A DNA stretch of 64,000 nt from Piscicola geometra (Eukaryota > Annelida > Clitellata > Hirudinida > Piscicolidae): positions 67,001 to 131,000 of the forward strand of contig CALSEQ010000043.1 of assembly GCA_943735955.1 (NCBI GenBank), read 5' to 3'. Positions within the stretch are counted from its first letter, which is position 1, and each line of letters opens with the position of its first letter. Under the pieces are notes generated by a model. The model saw nothing but the letters and a program-made list of their open reading frames with translations, ran no database searches and was not told the DNA's origin. Shown here piece after piece: positions 48,753 to 61,400 of the stretch. The position numbers and the translations under genes are program-made.

Positions 48753-51336
48753 ATGAGACAGTCCGAGGCCAATACGGCGCCAATTTTTTTACTTCTTTAT
48801 CTTTACTCCCCATGCACCCCCACACCAAATCCTTTTTACCCCCCAACCAAACCTACAGGCAAATGGTTGTCCTCACTGTCTCACCCTAATCCCAACCCCA
48901 CACACATGGACAGCGCGAAAGATCCATGGAGGATACACCGAACACCCCCACTGTTGTCACACAGCGATTTGTCACTTTCTCTGAAAGTTTCATTTCGATC
49001 GATAGGTGCCTCACCACTCTGTTGATAGCCTAGACGGCTGCTTTCTCTGTTTCCCTCGCCGGAAATTTTCCCTACTCTAGGGATTTTTTCTACGAGAACT
49101 CTGGTGCTTTTCAGAAAATTTGTTTTCTGAACACCTCAGTATAAGATCAGAGAAGAGCTTAAGAACCCGTCGAAACTCTGTGAGTGAGCGGATCCAAACG
49201 GTCCGGCACCCAAAAAGTCAAAACGGCAATGGCCGCAAGGTTCTTTGCTCAGTACTTCGAGGATACCGGACAAAGTGGAACAGACCTTGCTCTATGTCAA
49301 CCCGGGCTAAAACCTCACAGGCTTGCATAGAGTGTAGGATCGGTCACTGCCCCTGGATGCCTATGATAGGCCGCTGATCCTTATTCACACCCATACACAT
49401 GAGACAGTCCGAGGCCAATACGGCGCCAATTTTTTTACTTCTTTATCTTTACTCCCCATGCACCCCCACACCAAATCCTTTTTACCCCCCAACCAAACCT
49501 ACAGGCAAATGGTTGTCCTCACTGTCTCACCCTAATCCCAACCCCACACACATGGACAGCGCGAAAGATCCATGGAGGATACACCGAACACCCCCACTGT
49601 TGTCACACAGCGATTTGTCACTTTCTCTGAAAGTTTCATTTCGATCGATAGGTGCCTCACCACTCTGTTGATAGCCTAGACGGCTGCTTTCTCTGTTTCC
49701 CTCGCCGGAAATTTTCCCTACTCTAGGGATTTTTTCTACGAGAACTCTGGTGCTTTTCAAAAAATTTGTTTTCTGAACACCTCAGTATAGGATCAGAGAA
49801 GAGCTTAAGAACCCGTCGAAACTCTGTGAGTGAGCGGATCCAAACGGTCTGGCGCCCAAAAAGTCCAACCGGCAATGGCCGCAAGGTTCTTTGCTCAGTA
49901 CTTCGAGGATACCGGACAAAGTGGAACAGACCTTGCTCTATGTCAACCCGGGCTAAAACCCCACAGGCTTGCATAGAGTGTAGGATCGGTCACTGCCCCT
50001 GGATGCCTATGATAGGCCGCTGATCCTTACTCCCACCCACACACATGAGACAGTCCGAGGCCAATACGGCGCCAATTTTTTTACTTTTTTATCTTTACTC
50101 CCCATGCACCCCCACACCAAATCCTTTTTACCCCCCAACCAAACCTACAGGCAAATGGTTGTCCTCACTGTCTCACCCTAATCCCAACCCCACACACATG
50201 GACAGCGCGAAAGATCCATGGAGGATACACCGAACACCCCCACTGTTGTCACACAGCGATTTGTCACTTTCTCTGAAAGTTTCATTTCGATCGATAGGTG
50301 CCTCACCACTCTGTTGATAGCCTAGACGGCTGCTTTCTCTGTTTCCCTCGCCGGAAATTTTCCCTACTCTAGGGATTTTTTCTACGAGAACTCTGGTGCT
50401 TTTCAGAAAATTTGTTTTCTGAACACCTCAGTATAAGATCAGAGAAGAGCTTAAGAACCCGTCGAAACTCTGTGAGTGAGCGGATCCAAACGGTCCGGCA
50501 CCCAAAAAGTCAAAACGGCAATGGCCGCAAGGTTCTTTGCTCAGTACTTCGAGGATACCGGACAAAGTGGAACAGACCTTGCTCTATGTCAACCCGGGCT
50601 AAAACCTCACAGGCTTGCATAGAGTGTAGGATCGGTCACTGCCCCTGGATGCCTATGATAGGCCGCTGATCCTTATTCACACCCATACACATGAGACAGT
50701 CCGAGGCCAATACGGCGCCAATTTTTTTACTTCTTTATCTTTACTCCCCATGCACCCCCACACCAAATCCTTTTTACCCCCCAACCAAACCTACAGGCAA
50801 ATGATTGTCCTCACTGTCTCACCCTAATCCCAACCCCACACACATGGACAGCGCGAAAGATCCATGGAGGATACACCGAACACCCCCACTGTTGTCACAC
50901 AGCGATTTGTCACTTTCTCTGAAAGTTTCATTTCGATCGATAGGTGCCTCACCACTCTGTTGATAGCCTAGACGGCTGCTTTCTCTGTTTCCCTCGCCGG
51001 AAATTCTCCCTACTCTAGGGATTTTTTCTACGAGAACTCTGGTGCTTTTCAGAAAATTTGTTTTCTGAACACCTCAGTATAAGATCAGAGAAGAGCTTAA
51101 GATCCCGTCGAAACTCTGTGAGTGAGCGGATCCAAACGGTCCGGCGCCCAAAAAGTCTAACCGGCAATGGCCGCAAGGTTCTTTGCTCAGTACTTCGAGG
51201 ATACCGGACAAAGTGGAACAGACCTTGCTCTATGTCAACCCGGGCTAAAACCCCACAGGCTTGCATAGAGTGTAGGATCGGTCACTGCCCTTGGATGCCT
51301 ATGATAGGCCGCTGATCCTTAGTCCCACCCACACAC
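48753..51336 (+). repeat. Monomers M76-M79, 1292-bp dimer repeated twice
   Basis: Copies start at 48753, 49399, 50045 and 50691, all 646 bp, because CTCTAGGGATTTTTTCTACG is one base shorter than the usual form. M77 and M79 are preceded by TTATTCACACCCATACACATG-type sequence. M76 and M78 share GTATAAGATCAG, GGCACCC and GTCAAAACGG. The end of M79 (TTAAGATCCC, GTCTAACC, CTTAGTCCC) matches the A type of the previous block, so a junction between two array lineages lies inside M79. Confidence 0.92.
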
Positions 51337-54300
51337 ATGAGACAGTCCGAGGCCAAGACGGCGCCAATTTTTTTACTTCTTTATCTTTACTCCCCATGCA
51401 CCCCCACACCAAATCCTTTTTACCCCCCAACCAAACCTACAGGCAAATGGTTGTCCTCACTGTTTCACCCTAATCCCAACCCCACACACATGGACAGCGC
51501 AAAAGATCCATGGAGGATACACCGAACACCACCACTGTTGTCACACAGCGATTTGTCACTTTCTCTGAAAGTTTTATTTCGATCGATAGGTGCCTCACCA
51601 CTCTGTTGATAGCCTAGACGGCTGCTTTATCTGTTTCCCTCATCGGAAATTTTCCCTACTCTAGGGGATTTTTCCTACGAGAACTCTGGGGCTTTTCAGA
51701 AAATTTGTTTTCTGAACACCTCAGTATAGGATCAGAGAAGAGCTTAAGAGCCCGTCGAAACTCTGTGAGTGAGCGGATCCAAACGGTCCGGCGCCCAAAA
51801 AGTCCAACCGGCAATGGCCGCAAGGTTCTTTGCTCAGTACTTCGAGGATACCGGACAAAGTGGAACAGACCTTGCTCTATGTCAACCCGGGCTAAAACCC
51901 CACAGGCTTGCATAGAGTGTAGGATCGGTCACTGCCCCTGGATGCCTATGATAGGCCGCTGATCCTTACTCCCACCCACACACATGAGACAGTCCGAGGC
52001 CAATACGGCGCCAATTTTTTCACTTTTTTATCTTTACTCCCCATGCACCCCCACACCAAATCCTTTTTACCCCTCAACCAAACCTACAGGCGAATGTTTG
52101 TCCTCACTGTCTCACCCTAATCCCAACCCCACACACATGGACAGCGCGAAAGATCCATGGAGGATACACCGAACACCCCAACTGTTGTCACACAGCGATT
52201 TGTCACTTTCTCTGAAAGTTTCATTTCGATCGATAGGTGCCTCACCACTCTGTTGATAGCCTAGACGGCTGCTTTCTCTGTTTTCCTTGCCGGAAATTTT
52301 CCCTACTCTAGGGGATTTTTCCTACGAGAACTCTGGTGCTTTTCAGAAAATTTGTTTTCTGAACACCTCAGTATAGGATCAGAGAAGAGCTTAAGAGCCC
52401 GTCGAAACTCTGTGAGTGAGCGGATCCAAACGGTCCGGCGCCCAAAAAGTCCAACCGGCAATGGCCGCAAGGTTCTTTGCTCAGTACTTCGAAGATACCG
52501 GACAAAGTGGAACAGACCTTGCTCTATGTCAACCCGGGCTAAAACCCCACAGGCTTGCATAGAGTGTAGGATCGGTCACTGCCCCTGGATGCCTATGATA
52601 GGCCGCTGATCCTTACTCCCACCCACACACATGAGACAGTCCGAGGCCAATACGGCGCCAATTTTTTTACTTTTTTATCTTTACTCCCCATGCACCCCCA
52701 CACCAAATTCTTTTTACCCCTCAACCAAACCTACAGGCGAATGGTTGTCCTCACTGTCTCACCCTAATCCCAACCCCACACACATGGACAGCGCAAAAGA
52801 TCCATGGAGGATACACCGAACACCCCAACTGTTGTCACACAGCGATTTGTCACTTTCTCTGAAAGTTTCATTTCGATCGATAGGTGCCTCACCACTCTGT
52901 TGATAGCCTAGACGGCTGCTTTCTCTGTTTTCCTTGCCGGAAATTTTCCCTTCTCTAGGGGATTTTTCCTACGAGAACTCTGGTGCTTTTCAGAAAATTT
53001 GTTTTCTGAACACCTCAGTATAGGATCAGAGAAGACCTTAAGAGCCCGTCGAAACTCTGTGAGTGAGCGGATCCAAACGGTCCGGCGCCCAAAAAGTCCA
53101 ACCGGCAATGGCCGCAAGGTTCTTTGCTCAGTACTTCGAGGATACCGGACAAAGTGGAACAGACCTTGCTCTATGTCAACCCGGGCTAAAACCCCACAGG
53201 CTTGCATAGAGTGTAGGATCGGTCACTGCCCCTGGATGCCTATGATAGGCCGCTGATCCTTACTCCCACCCACACACATGAGACAGTCCGAGGCCAATAC
53301 GGCGCCAATTTTTTCACTTTTTTATCTTTACTCCCCATGCACCCCCACACCAAATCCTTTTTACCCCTCAACCAAACCTACAGGCGAATGGTTGTCCTCA
53401 CTGTCTCACCCTAATCCCAACCCCACACACATGACAGCGCGAAAGATCCATGGAGGATACACCGAACACCCCAACTGTTGTCACACAGCGATTTGTCACT
53501 TTCTCTGAAAGTTTCATTTCGATCGATAGGTGCCTCACCACTCTGTTGATAGCCTAGACGGCTGCTTTCTCTGTTTTCCTTGCCGGAAATTTTCCCTACT
53601 CTAGGGGATTTTTCCTACGAGAACTCTGGTGCTTTTCAGAAAATTTGTTTTCTGAACACCTCAGTATAGGATCAGAGAAGAGCTTAAGAGCCCGTCGAAA
53701 CTCTGTGAGTGAGCGGATCCAAACGGTCCGGCGCCCAAAAAGTCCAACCGGCAATGGCCGCAAGGTTCTTTGCTCAGTACTTCGAAGATACCGGACAAAG
53801 TGGAACAGACCTTGCTCTATGTCAACCCGGGCTAAAACCCCACAGGCTTGCATAGAGTGTAGGATCGGTCACTGCCCCTGGATGCCTATGATAGGCCGCT
53901 GATCCTTACTCCCACCCACACACATGAGACAGTCCGAGGCCAATACGGCGCCAATTTTTTTACTTTTTTATCTTTACTCCCCATGCACCCCCACACCAAA
54001 TCCTTTTTACCCCTCAACCAAACCTACAGGCGAATGGTTGTCCTCACTGTCTCACCCTAATCCCAACCCCACACACATGGACAGCGCAAAAGATCCATGG
54101 AGGATACACCGAACACCCCAACTGTTGTCACACAGCGATTTGTCACTTTCTCTGAAAGTTTCATTTCGATCGATAGGTGCCTCACCACTCTGTTGATAGC
54201 CTAGACGGCTGCTTTCTCTGTTTTCCTTGCCGGAAATTTTCCCTACTCTAGGGGATTTTTCCTACGAGAACTCTGGTGCTTTTCAGAATATTTGTTTTCT

Positions 54301-57300
54301 GAACATCTCAGTATAGGATCAGAGAAGAGCTTAAGAGCCCGTCGAAACTCTGTGAGTGAGCGGATCCAAACGGTCCGGCGCCCAAAAAGTCCAACCGGCA
54401 ATGGCCGCAAGGTTCTTTGCTCAGTACTTCGAGGATACCGGACAAAGTGGAACAGACCTTGCTCTATGTCAACCCGGGCTAAAACCCCACAGGCTTGCAT
54501 AGAGTGTAGGATCGGTCACTGCTCCTGGATGCCTTTGATAGGCCGCTGATCCTTACTCCCACCCACACACATGAGACAGTCCGAGGCCAATACGGCACCA
54601 ATTTTTTTACTTCTTTATCTTTACTCCCCATGCACCCCCACACCAAATCCTTTTTACCCCCCAATTAAACCTACAGGCAAATGGTTGTCTTCACTGTCTC
54701 ACCCTAATCCCAACCCCACACACATGGACAGCGCGAAAGATCCATGGAGGATACACCGAACACCTCCACTGTTGTCACACAGCGATTTGTCACTTTCTCT
54801 GAAAGTTTCATTTCGATCGATAGGTGCCTCACCAATCTGTTGATAGCCTAGACGGCTGCTTTCTCTGTTTCCCTCGCCGGAAATTTTCCCTACTCTAGGG
54901 GATTTTTCCTACGAGAACTCTGGTGCTTTTCAGAAAATTTGTTTTCTGAACACCTCAGTATAGGATCAGAGAAGAGCTTAAGAGCCCGTCGAAACTCTGT
55001 GAGTGAGCGGATCCAAACGGTCCGGCGCCCAAAAAGTCTAACCGGCAATGGCCGCAAGGTTCTTTGCTCAGTACTTCGAGGATACCGGACAAAGTGGAAC
55101 AGACCTTGCTCTATGTCAACCCGGGCTAAAACCCCACAGGCTTGCATAGAGTGTAGGATCGGTCACTGCCCCTGGATGCCTATGATAGGCCGCTGATCCT
55201 TACTCCCACCCACACACATGAGACAGTCCGAGGCCAATACGGCGCCAATTTTTTTACTTTTTTATCTTTACTCCCCATGCACCCCCACACCAAATCCTTT
55301 TTACCCCTCAACCAAACCTACAGGCGAATGGTTGTCCTCACTGTCTCACCCTAATCCCAACCCCACACACATGGACAGCGCGAAAGATCCATGGAGGATA
55401 CACCGAACACCCCAACTGTTGTCACACAGCGATTTGTCACTTTCTCTGAAAGTTTCATTTCGATCGATAGGTGCCTCACCACTATGTTGATAGCCTAGAC
55501 GGCTGCTTTCTCTGTTTTCCTTGCCGGAAATTTTCCCTACTCTAGGGGATTTTTCCTATGAGAACTCTGGTGCTTTTCAGAATATTTGTTTTCTGAACAT
55601 CTCAGTATAGGATCAGAGAAGAGCTTAAGAGCCCGTCGAAACTCTGTGAGTGAGCGGATCCAAACGGTCCGGCGCCCAAAAAGTCCAACCGGCAATGGCC
55701 GCAAGGTTCTTTGCTCAGTACTTCGAGGATACCGGACAAAGTGGAACAGACCTTGCTCTATGTCAACCCGTGCTAAAACCCCACAGGCTTGCATAGAGTG
55801 TAGGATCGGTCACTGCCCCTGGATGCCTATGATAGGCCGCTGATCCCTACTCCCACCCACACACATCAGACAGTCCGAGGCCAATACGGCGCCAATTTTT
55901 TTACTTCTTTATCTTTACTCCCCATGCACCCCCACACCAAATTCTTTTTACCCTCCAACCAAACCTACAGGCAAATGGTTGTCCTCACTGTCTCACCCTA
56001 ATCCCAACCCCACACACATGGACAGCGCGAAAGATCCATGGAGGATACACCGAACACCCCAACTGTTGTCACACAGCGATTTGTCACTTTCTCTGAAAGT
56101 TTCATTTCGATCGATAGGTGCCTCACCACTCTGTTGATAGCCTAGACGGCTGCTTTCTCTGTTTTCCTTGCCGGAAATTTTCCCTACTCTAGGGGATTTT
56201 TCCTACGAGAACTCTGGTGCTTTTCAGAATATTTGTTTTCTGAACATCTCAGTATAGGATCAGAGAAGAGCTTAAGAGCCCGTCGAAACTCTGTGAGTGA
56301 GCGGATCCAAACGGTCCGGCGCCCAAAAAGTCCAACCGGCAATGGCCGCAAGGTTCTTTGCTCAGTACTTCGAGGATACCGGACAAAGTGGAACAGACCT
56401 TGCTCTATGTCAACCCGGGCTAAAACCCCACAGGCTTGCATAGAGTGTAGGATCGGTCACTGCCCCTGGATGCCTATGATAGGCCGCTGATCCTTACTCC
56501 CACCCACACACATGAGACAGTCCGAGGCCAATACGGCGCCAATTTTTTTACTTTTTTATCTTTACTCCCCATGCACCCCCACACCAAATCCTTTTTACCC
56601 CTCAACCAAACCTACAGGCGAATGGTTGTCCTCACTGTCTCACCCTAATCCCAACCCCACACACATGGACAGCGCGAAAGATCCATGGAGGATACACCGA
56701 ACACCCCCACTGTTGTCACACAGCGATTTGTCACTTTCTCTGAAAGTTTCATTTCGATCGATAGGTGCCTCACCACTCTGTTGATAGCCTAGACGGATGC
56801 TTTCTCTGTTTCCCTCGCCGGAAATTTTCCCTACTCTAGGGGATTTTTCCTACGAGAACTCTGGTGCTTTTCAGAAAATTTGTTTTCTGAACACCTCAGT
56901 ATAGGATCAGAGAAGAGCTTAAGAGCCCGTCGAAACTCTGTGAGTGAGCGGATCCAAACGGTCCGGCGCCCAAAAAGTCTAACCGGCAATGGCCGCAAGG
57001 TTCTTTGCTCAGTACTTCGAGGATACCGGACAAAGTGGAACAGGACCTTGCTCTATGTCAACACGGGCTAAAACCCCACAGGCTTGCATAGAGTGTAGGA
57101 TCGGTCACTGCCCCTGGATGCCTATGATAGGCCGCTGATCCTTACTCCCACCCACACACATGAGACAGTCCGAGGCCAATACGGCGCCAATTTTTTTACT
57201 TTTTCATCTTTACTCCCCATGCACCCCCACACCAAATTCTTTTTACCCTCCAACCAAACCTACAGGCAAATGGTTGTCCTCACTGTCTCACCCTAATCCC

Positions 57301-58453
57301 AACCCCACACACATGGACAGCGCGAAAGATCCATGGAGGATACACCGAACACCCCCACTGTTGTCACACAGCGATTTGTCACTTTCTCTGAAAGTTTCAT
57401 TTCGATCGATAGGTGCCTCACCACTCTGTTGATAGCATAGACGGCTGCTTTCTCTGTTTCCCTCGCCGGAAATTTTCCCTACTCTAGGGGATTTTTCCTA
57501 CGAGAACTCTGGTGCTTTTCAGAAAATTTGTTTTCTGAACACCTCAGTATAGGATCAGAGAAGAGCTTAAGAGCCCGTCGAAACTCTGTGAGTGAGCGGA
57601 TCCAAACGGTCCGGCGCTCAAAAAGTCTAACCGGCAATGGCCGCAAGGTTCTTTGCTCAGTACTTCGAGGATACCGGACAAAGTGGAACAGACCTTGCTC
57701 TATGTCAACACGGGCTAAAACCCCACAGGCTTGCATAGAGTGTAGGATCGGTCACTGCCCCTGGATGCCTATGATAGGCCGCTGATCCTTACTTCCACCC
57801 ACACACATCAGACAGTCCGAGGCCAATACGGCGCCAATTTTTTTACTTCTTTATCTTTACTCCCCATGCACCCCCACACCAAATTCTTTTTACCCTCCAA
57901 CCAAACCTACAGGCAAATGGTTGTCCTCACTGTCTCACCCTAATCCCAACCCCACACACATGGACAGCGCGAAAGATCCATGGAGGATACACCGAACATC
58001 CCCACTGTTGTCACACAGCGATTTGTCACTTTCTCTGAAAGTTTCATTTCGATCGATAGGTGCCTCACCACTCTGTTGATAGCCTAGACGGCTGCTTTCT
58101 CTGTTTCCCTCGCCGGAAATTTTCCCTACTCTAGGGGATTTTTCCTACGAGAACTCTGGTGCTTTTCAGAAAATTTGTTTTCTGAACACCTCAGTATAGG
58201 ATCAGAGAAGAGCTTAAGAGCCCGTCGAAACTCTGTGAGTGAGCGGATCCAAACGGTCCGGCGCCCAAAAAGTCTAACCGGCAATGGCCGCAAGGTTCTT
58301 TGCTCAGTACTTCGAGGATACCGGACAAAGTGGAACAGACCTTGCTCTATGTCAACACGGGCTAAAACCCCACAGGCTTGCATAGAGTGTAGGATCGGTC
58401 ACTGCCCCTGGATGCCTATGATAGGCCGCTGATCCTTACTCCCACCCACACAC
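51337..58453 (+). repeat. Monomers M80-M90, GGCGAATG/TTTTCCTTGCC type mixed with ATCAGACAG type
   Basis: Copies start at 51337, 51984, 52631, 53278, 53924, 54571, 55218, 55865, 56512, 57160 and 57807. M81-M84 and M86 share CAGGCGAATG, ACCCCAACTG and TTTTCCTTGCC. M81-M82 and M83-M84 are a duplicated dimer, and M83 has lost one G (ACATGACAGCG, near 53433), giving 1293 against 1294 bp. M87 and M90 have ATCAGACAG, AAATTC and TACCCTCC. M88 is 648 bp because of an extra G (CAGGACC, near 57043). M84, M86 and M87 carry CAGAATATTTG in the inverted repeat. Confidence 0.9.
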
Positions 58454-61400
58454 ATGAGACAGTCCGAGGCCAATACGGCGCCAATTTTTTTACTTTTTTA
58501 TCTTTACTCCCCATGCACCCCCACACCAAATCCTTTTTACCCCTCAACCAAACCTACAGGCGAATGGTTGTCCTCACTGTCTCACCCTAATCCCAACCCC
58601 ACACACATGGACAGCGCGAAAGATCCATGGAGGATACACCGAACACCCCAACTGTTGTCACACAGCGATTTGTCACTTTCTCTGAAAGTTTCATTTCGAT
58701 CGATAGGTGCCTCACCACTCTGTTGATAGCCTAGACGGCTGCTTTCTCTGTTTTCCTTGCCGGAAATTTTCCCTACTCTAGGGGATTTTTCCTACGAGAA
58801 CTCTGGTGCTTTTCAGAATATTTGTTTTCTGAACACCTCAGTATAGGATCAGAGAAGAGCTTAAGAGCCCGTCGAAACTCTGTGAGTGAGCGGATCCAAA
58901 CGGTCCGGCGCCCAAAAAGTCTAACCGGCAATGGCCGCAAGGTTCTTTGCTCAGTACTTCGAGGATACCGGACAAAGTGGAACAGACCTTGCTCTATGTC
59001 AACACGGGCTAAAACCCCACAGGCTTGCATAGAGTGTAGGATCGGTCACTGCCCCTGGATGCCTATGATAGGCCGCTGATCCCTACTCCCACCCACACAC
59101 ATCAGACAGTCCGAGGCCAATACGGCGCCAATTTTTTTACTTCTTTATCTTTACTCCCCATGCACCCCCACACCAAATTCTTTTTACCCTCCAACCAAAC
59201 CTACAGGCAAATGGTTGTCCTCACTGTCTCACCCTAATCCCAACCCCACACACATGGACAGCGCGAAAGATCCATGGAGGATACACCGAACACCCCCACT
59301 GTTGTCAAACAGCGATTTGTCACTTTCTCTGAAAGTTTCATTTCGATCGATAGGTGCCTCACCACTCTGTTGACAGCCTAGACGGCTGCTTTCTCTGTTT
59401 CCCTCGCCGGAAATTTTCCCTACTCTAGGGGATTTTTCCTACGAGAACTCTGCTGCTTTTCAGAAAATTTGTTTTCTGAACACCTAAGTATAGGATCAGA
59501 GAAGAGCTTAAGAGCCCGTCGAAACTCTGTGAGTGACCGGATCCAAACGGTCCGGCGCCCGAAAAGTCCAACCGGCAATGGCCGCAAGGTTCTTTGCTCA
59601 GTACTTCGAGGATACCGGACAAAGTGGAACAGACCTTGCTCTATGTCAACACGGGCTAAAACCCCACAGGCTTGCATAGAGTGTAGGATCGGTCACTGCC
59701 CCTGGATGCCTATGATAGGCCGCTGATCCTTACTCCCACCCACACACATCAGACAGTCCGAGGCCAATACGGCGCCAATTTTTTTACTTCTTTATCTTTA
59801 CTCCCCATGCACCCCCACACCAAATTCTTTTTACCCTCCAACCAAACCTACAGGCAAATGGTTGTCCTCACTGTCTCACCCTAATCCCAACCCCACACAC
59901 ATGGACAGCGCGAAAGATCCATGGAGGATACACCGAACACCCCCACTGTTGTCACACAGCGATTTGTCACTTTCTCTGAAAGTTTTATTTCGATCGATAG
60001 GTGCCTCACCACTCTGTTGATGGCCTAGACGGCTGCTTTCTCTGTTTCCCTCGCCGGAATTTTTCCCTACTCTAGGGGATTTTTCCTACGAGAACTCTGG
60101 TGCTTTTCAGAAAATTTGTTTTCTGAACACCTCAGTATAGGATCAGAGAAGAGCTTAAGAGCCCGTCGAAACTCTGTGAGTGAGCGGATCCAAACGGTCC
60201 GGCGCCCAAAAAGTTCCACCGGCAATGGCCGCAAGGTTCTTTGCTCAGTACTTCGAGGATACCGGACAAAGTGGAACAGACCTTGCTCTATGTAAACACG
60301 GGCTAAAACCCCACAGGCTTGCATAGAGTGTAGGATCGGTCACTGCCCCTGGATGCCTATGATAGGCCGCTGATCCTTACTCCCACCCACACACATCAGA
60401 CAGTCCGAGGCCAATACGGCGCCAATTTTTTTACTTCTTTATCTTTACTCCCCATGCACCCCCACACCAAAGTCTTTTTACCCTCCAACCAAACCTACAG
60501 GCAAATGGTTGTCCTCACTGTCTCACCCTAATCCCAACCCCACACACATGGACAGCGCGAAAGATCCATGGAGGATACACCGAACACCCCCACTGTTGTC
60601 AAACAGCGATTTGTCACTTTCTCTGAAAGTTTCATTTCGATCGATAGGTGCCTCACCACTCTGTTGACAGCCTAGACGGCTGCTTTCTCTGTTTCCCTCG
60701 CCGGAAATTTTCCCTACTCTAGGGGATTTTTCCTACGAGAACTCTGCTGCTTTTCAGAAAATTTGTTTTCTGAACACCTAAGTATAGGATCAGAGAAGAG
60801 CTTAAGAGCCCGTCGAAACTCTGTGAGTGACCGGATCCAAACGGTCCGGCGCCCGAAAAGTCCAACCGGCAATGGCCGCAAGGTTCTTTGCTCAGTACTT
60901 CGAGGATACCGGACAAAGTGGAACAGACCTTGCTCTATGTCAACACGGGCTAAAACCCCACAGGCTTGCATAGAGTGTAGGATCGGTCACTGCCCCTGGA
61001 TGCCTATGATAGGCCGCTGATCCTTACTCCCACCCACACACATCAGACAGTCCGAGGCCAATACGGCGCCAATTTTTTTACTTCTTTATCTTTACTCCCC
61101 ATGCACCCCCACACCAAATTCTTTTTACCCTCCAACCAAACCTACAGGCAAATGGTTGTCCTCACTGTCTCACCCTAATCCCAACCCCACACACATGGAC
61201 AGCGCGAAAGATCCATGGAGGATACACCGAACACCCCCACTGTTGTCACACAGCGATTTGTCACTTTCTCTGAAAGTTTCATTTCGATCGATAGGTGCCT
61301 CACCACTCTGTTGATAGCCTAGACGGCTGCTTTTTCTGTTTTCCTCGCCGGAAATTTTTCCTACTCTAGGGGATTTTTCCTACGAGAACTCTGGTGCTTT

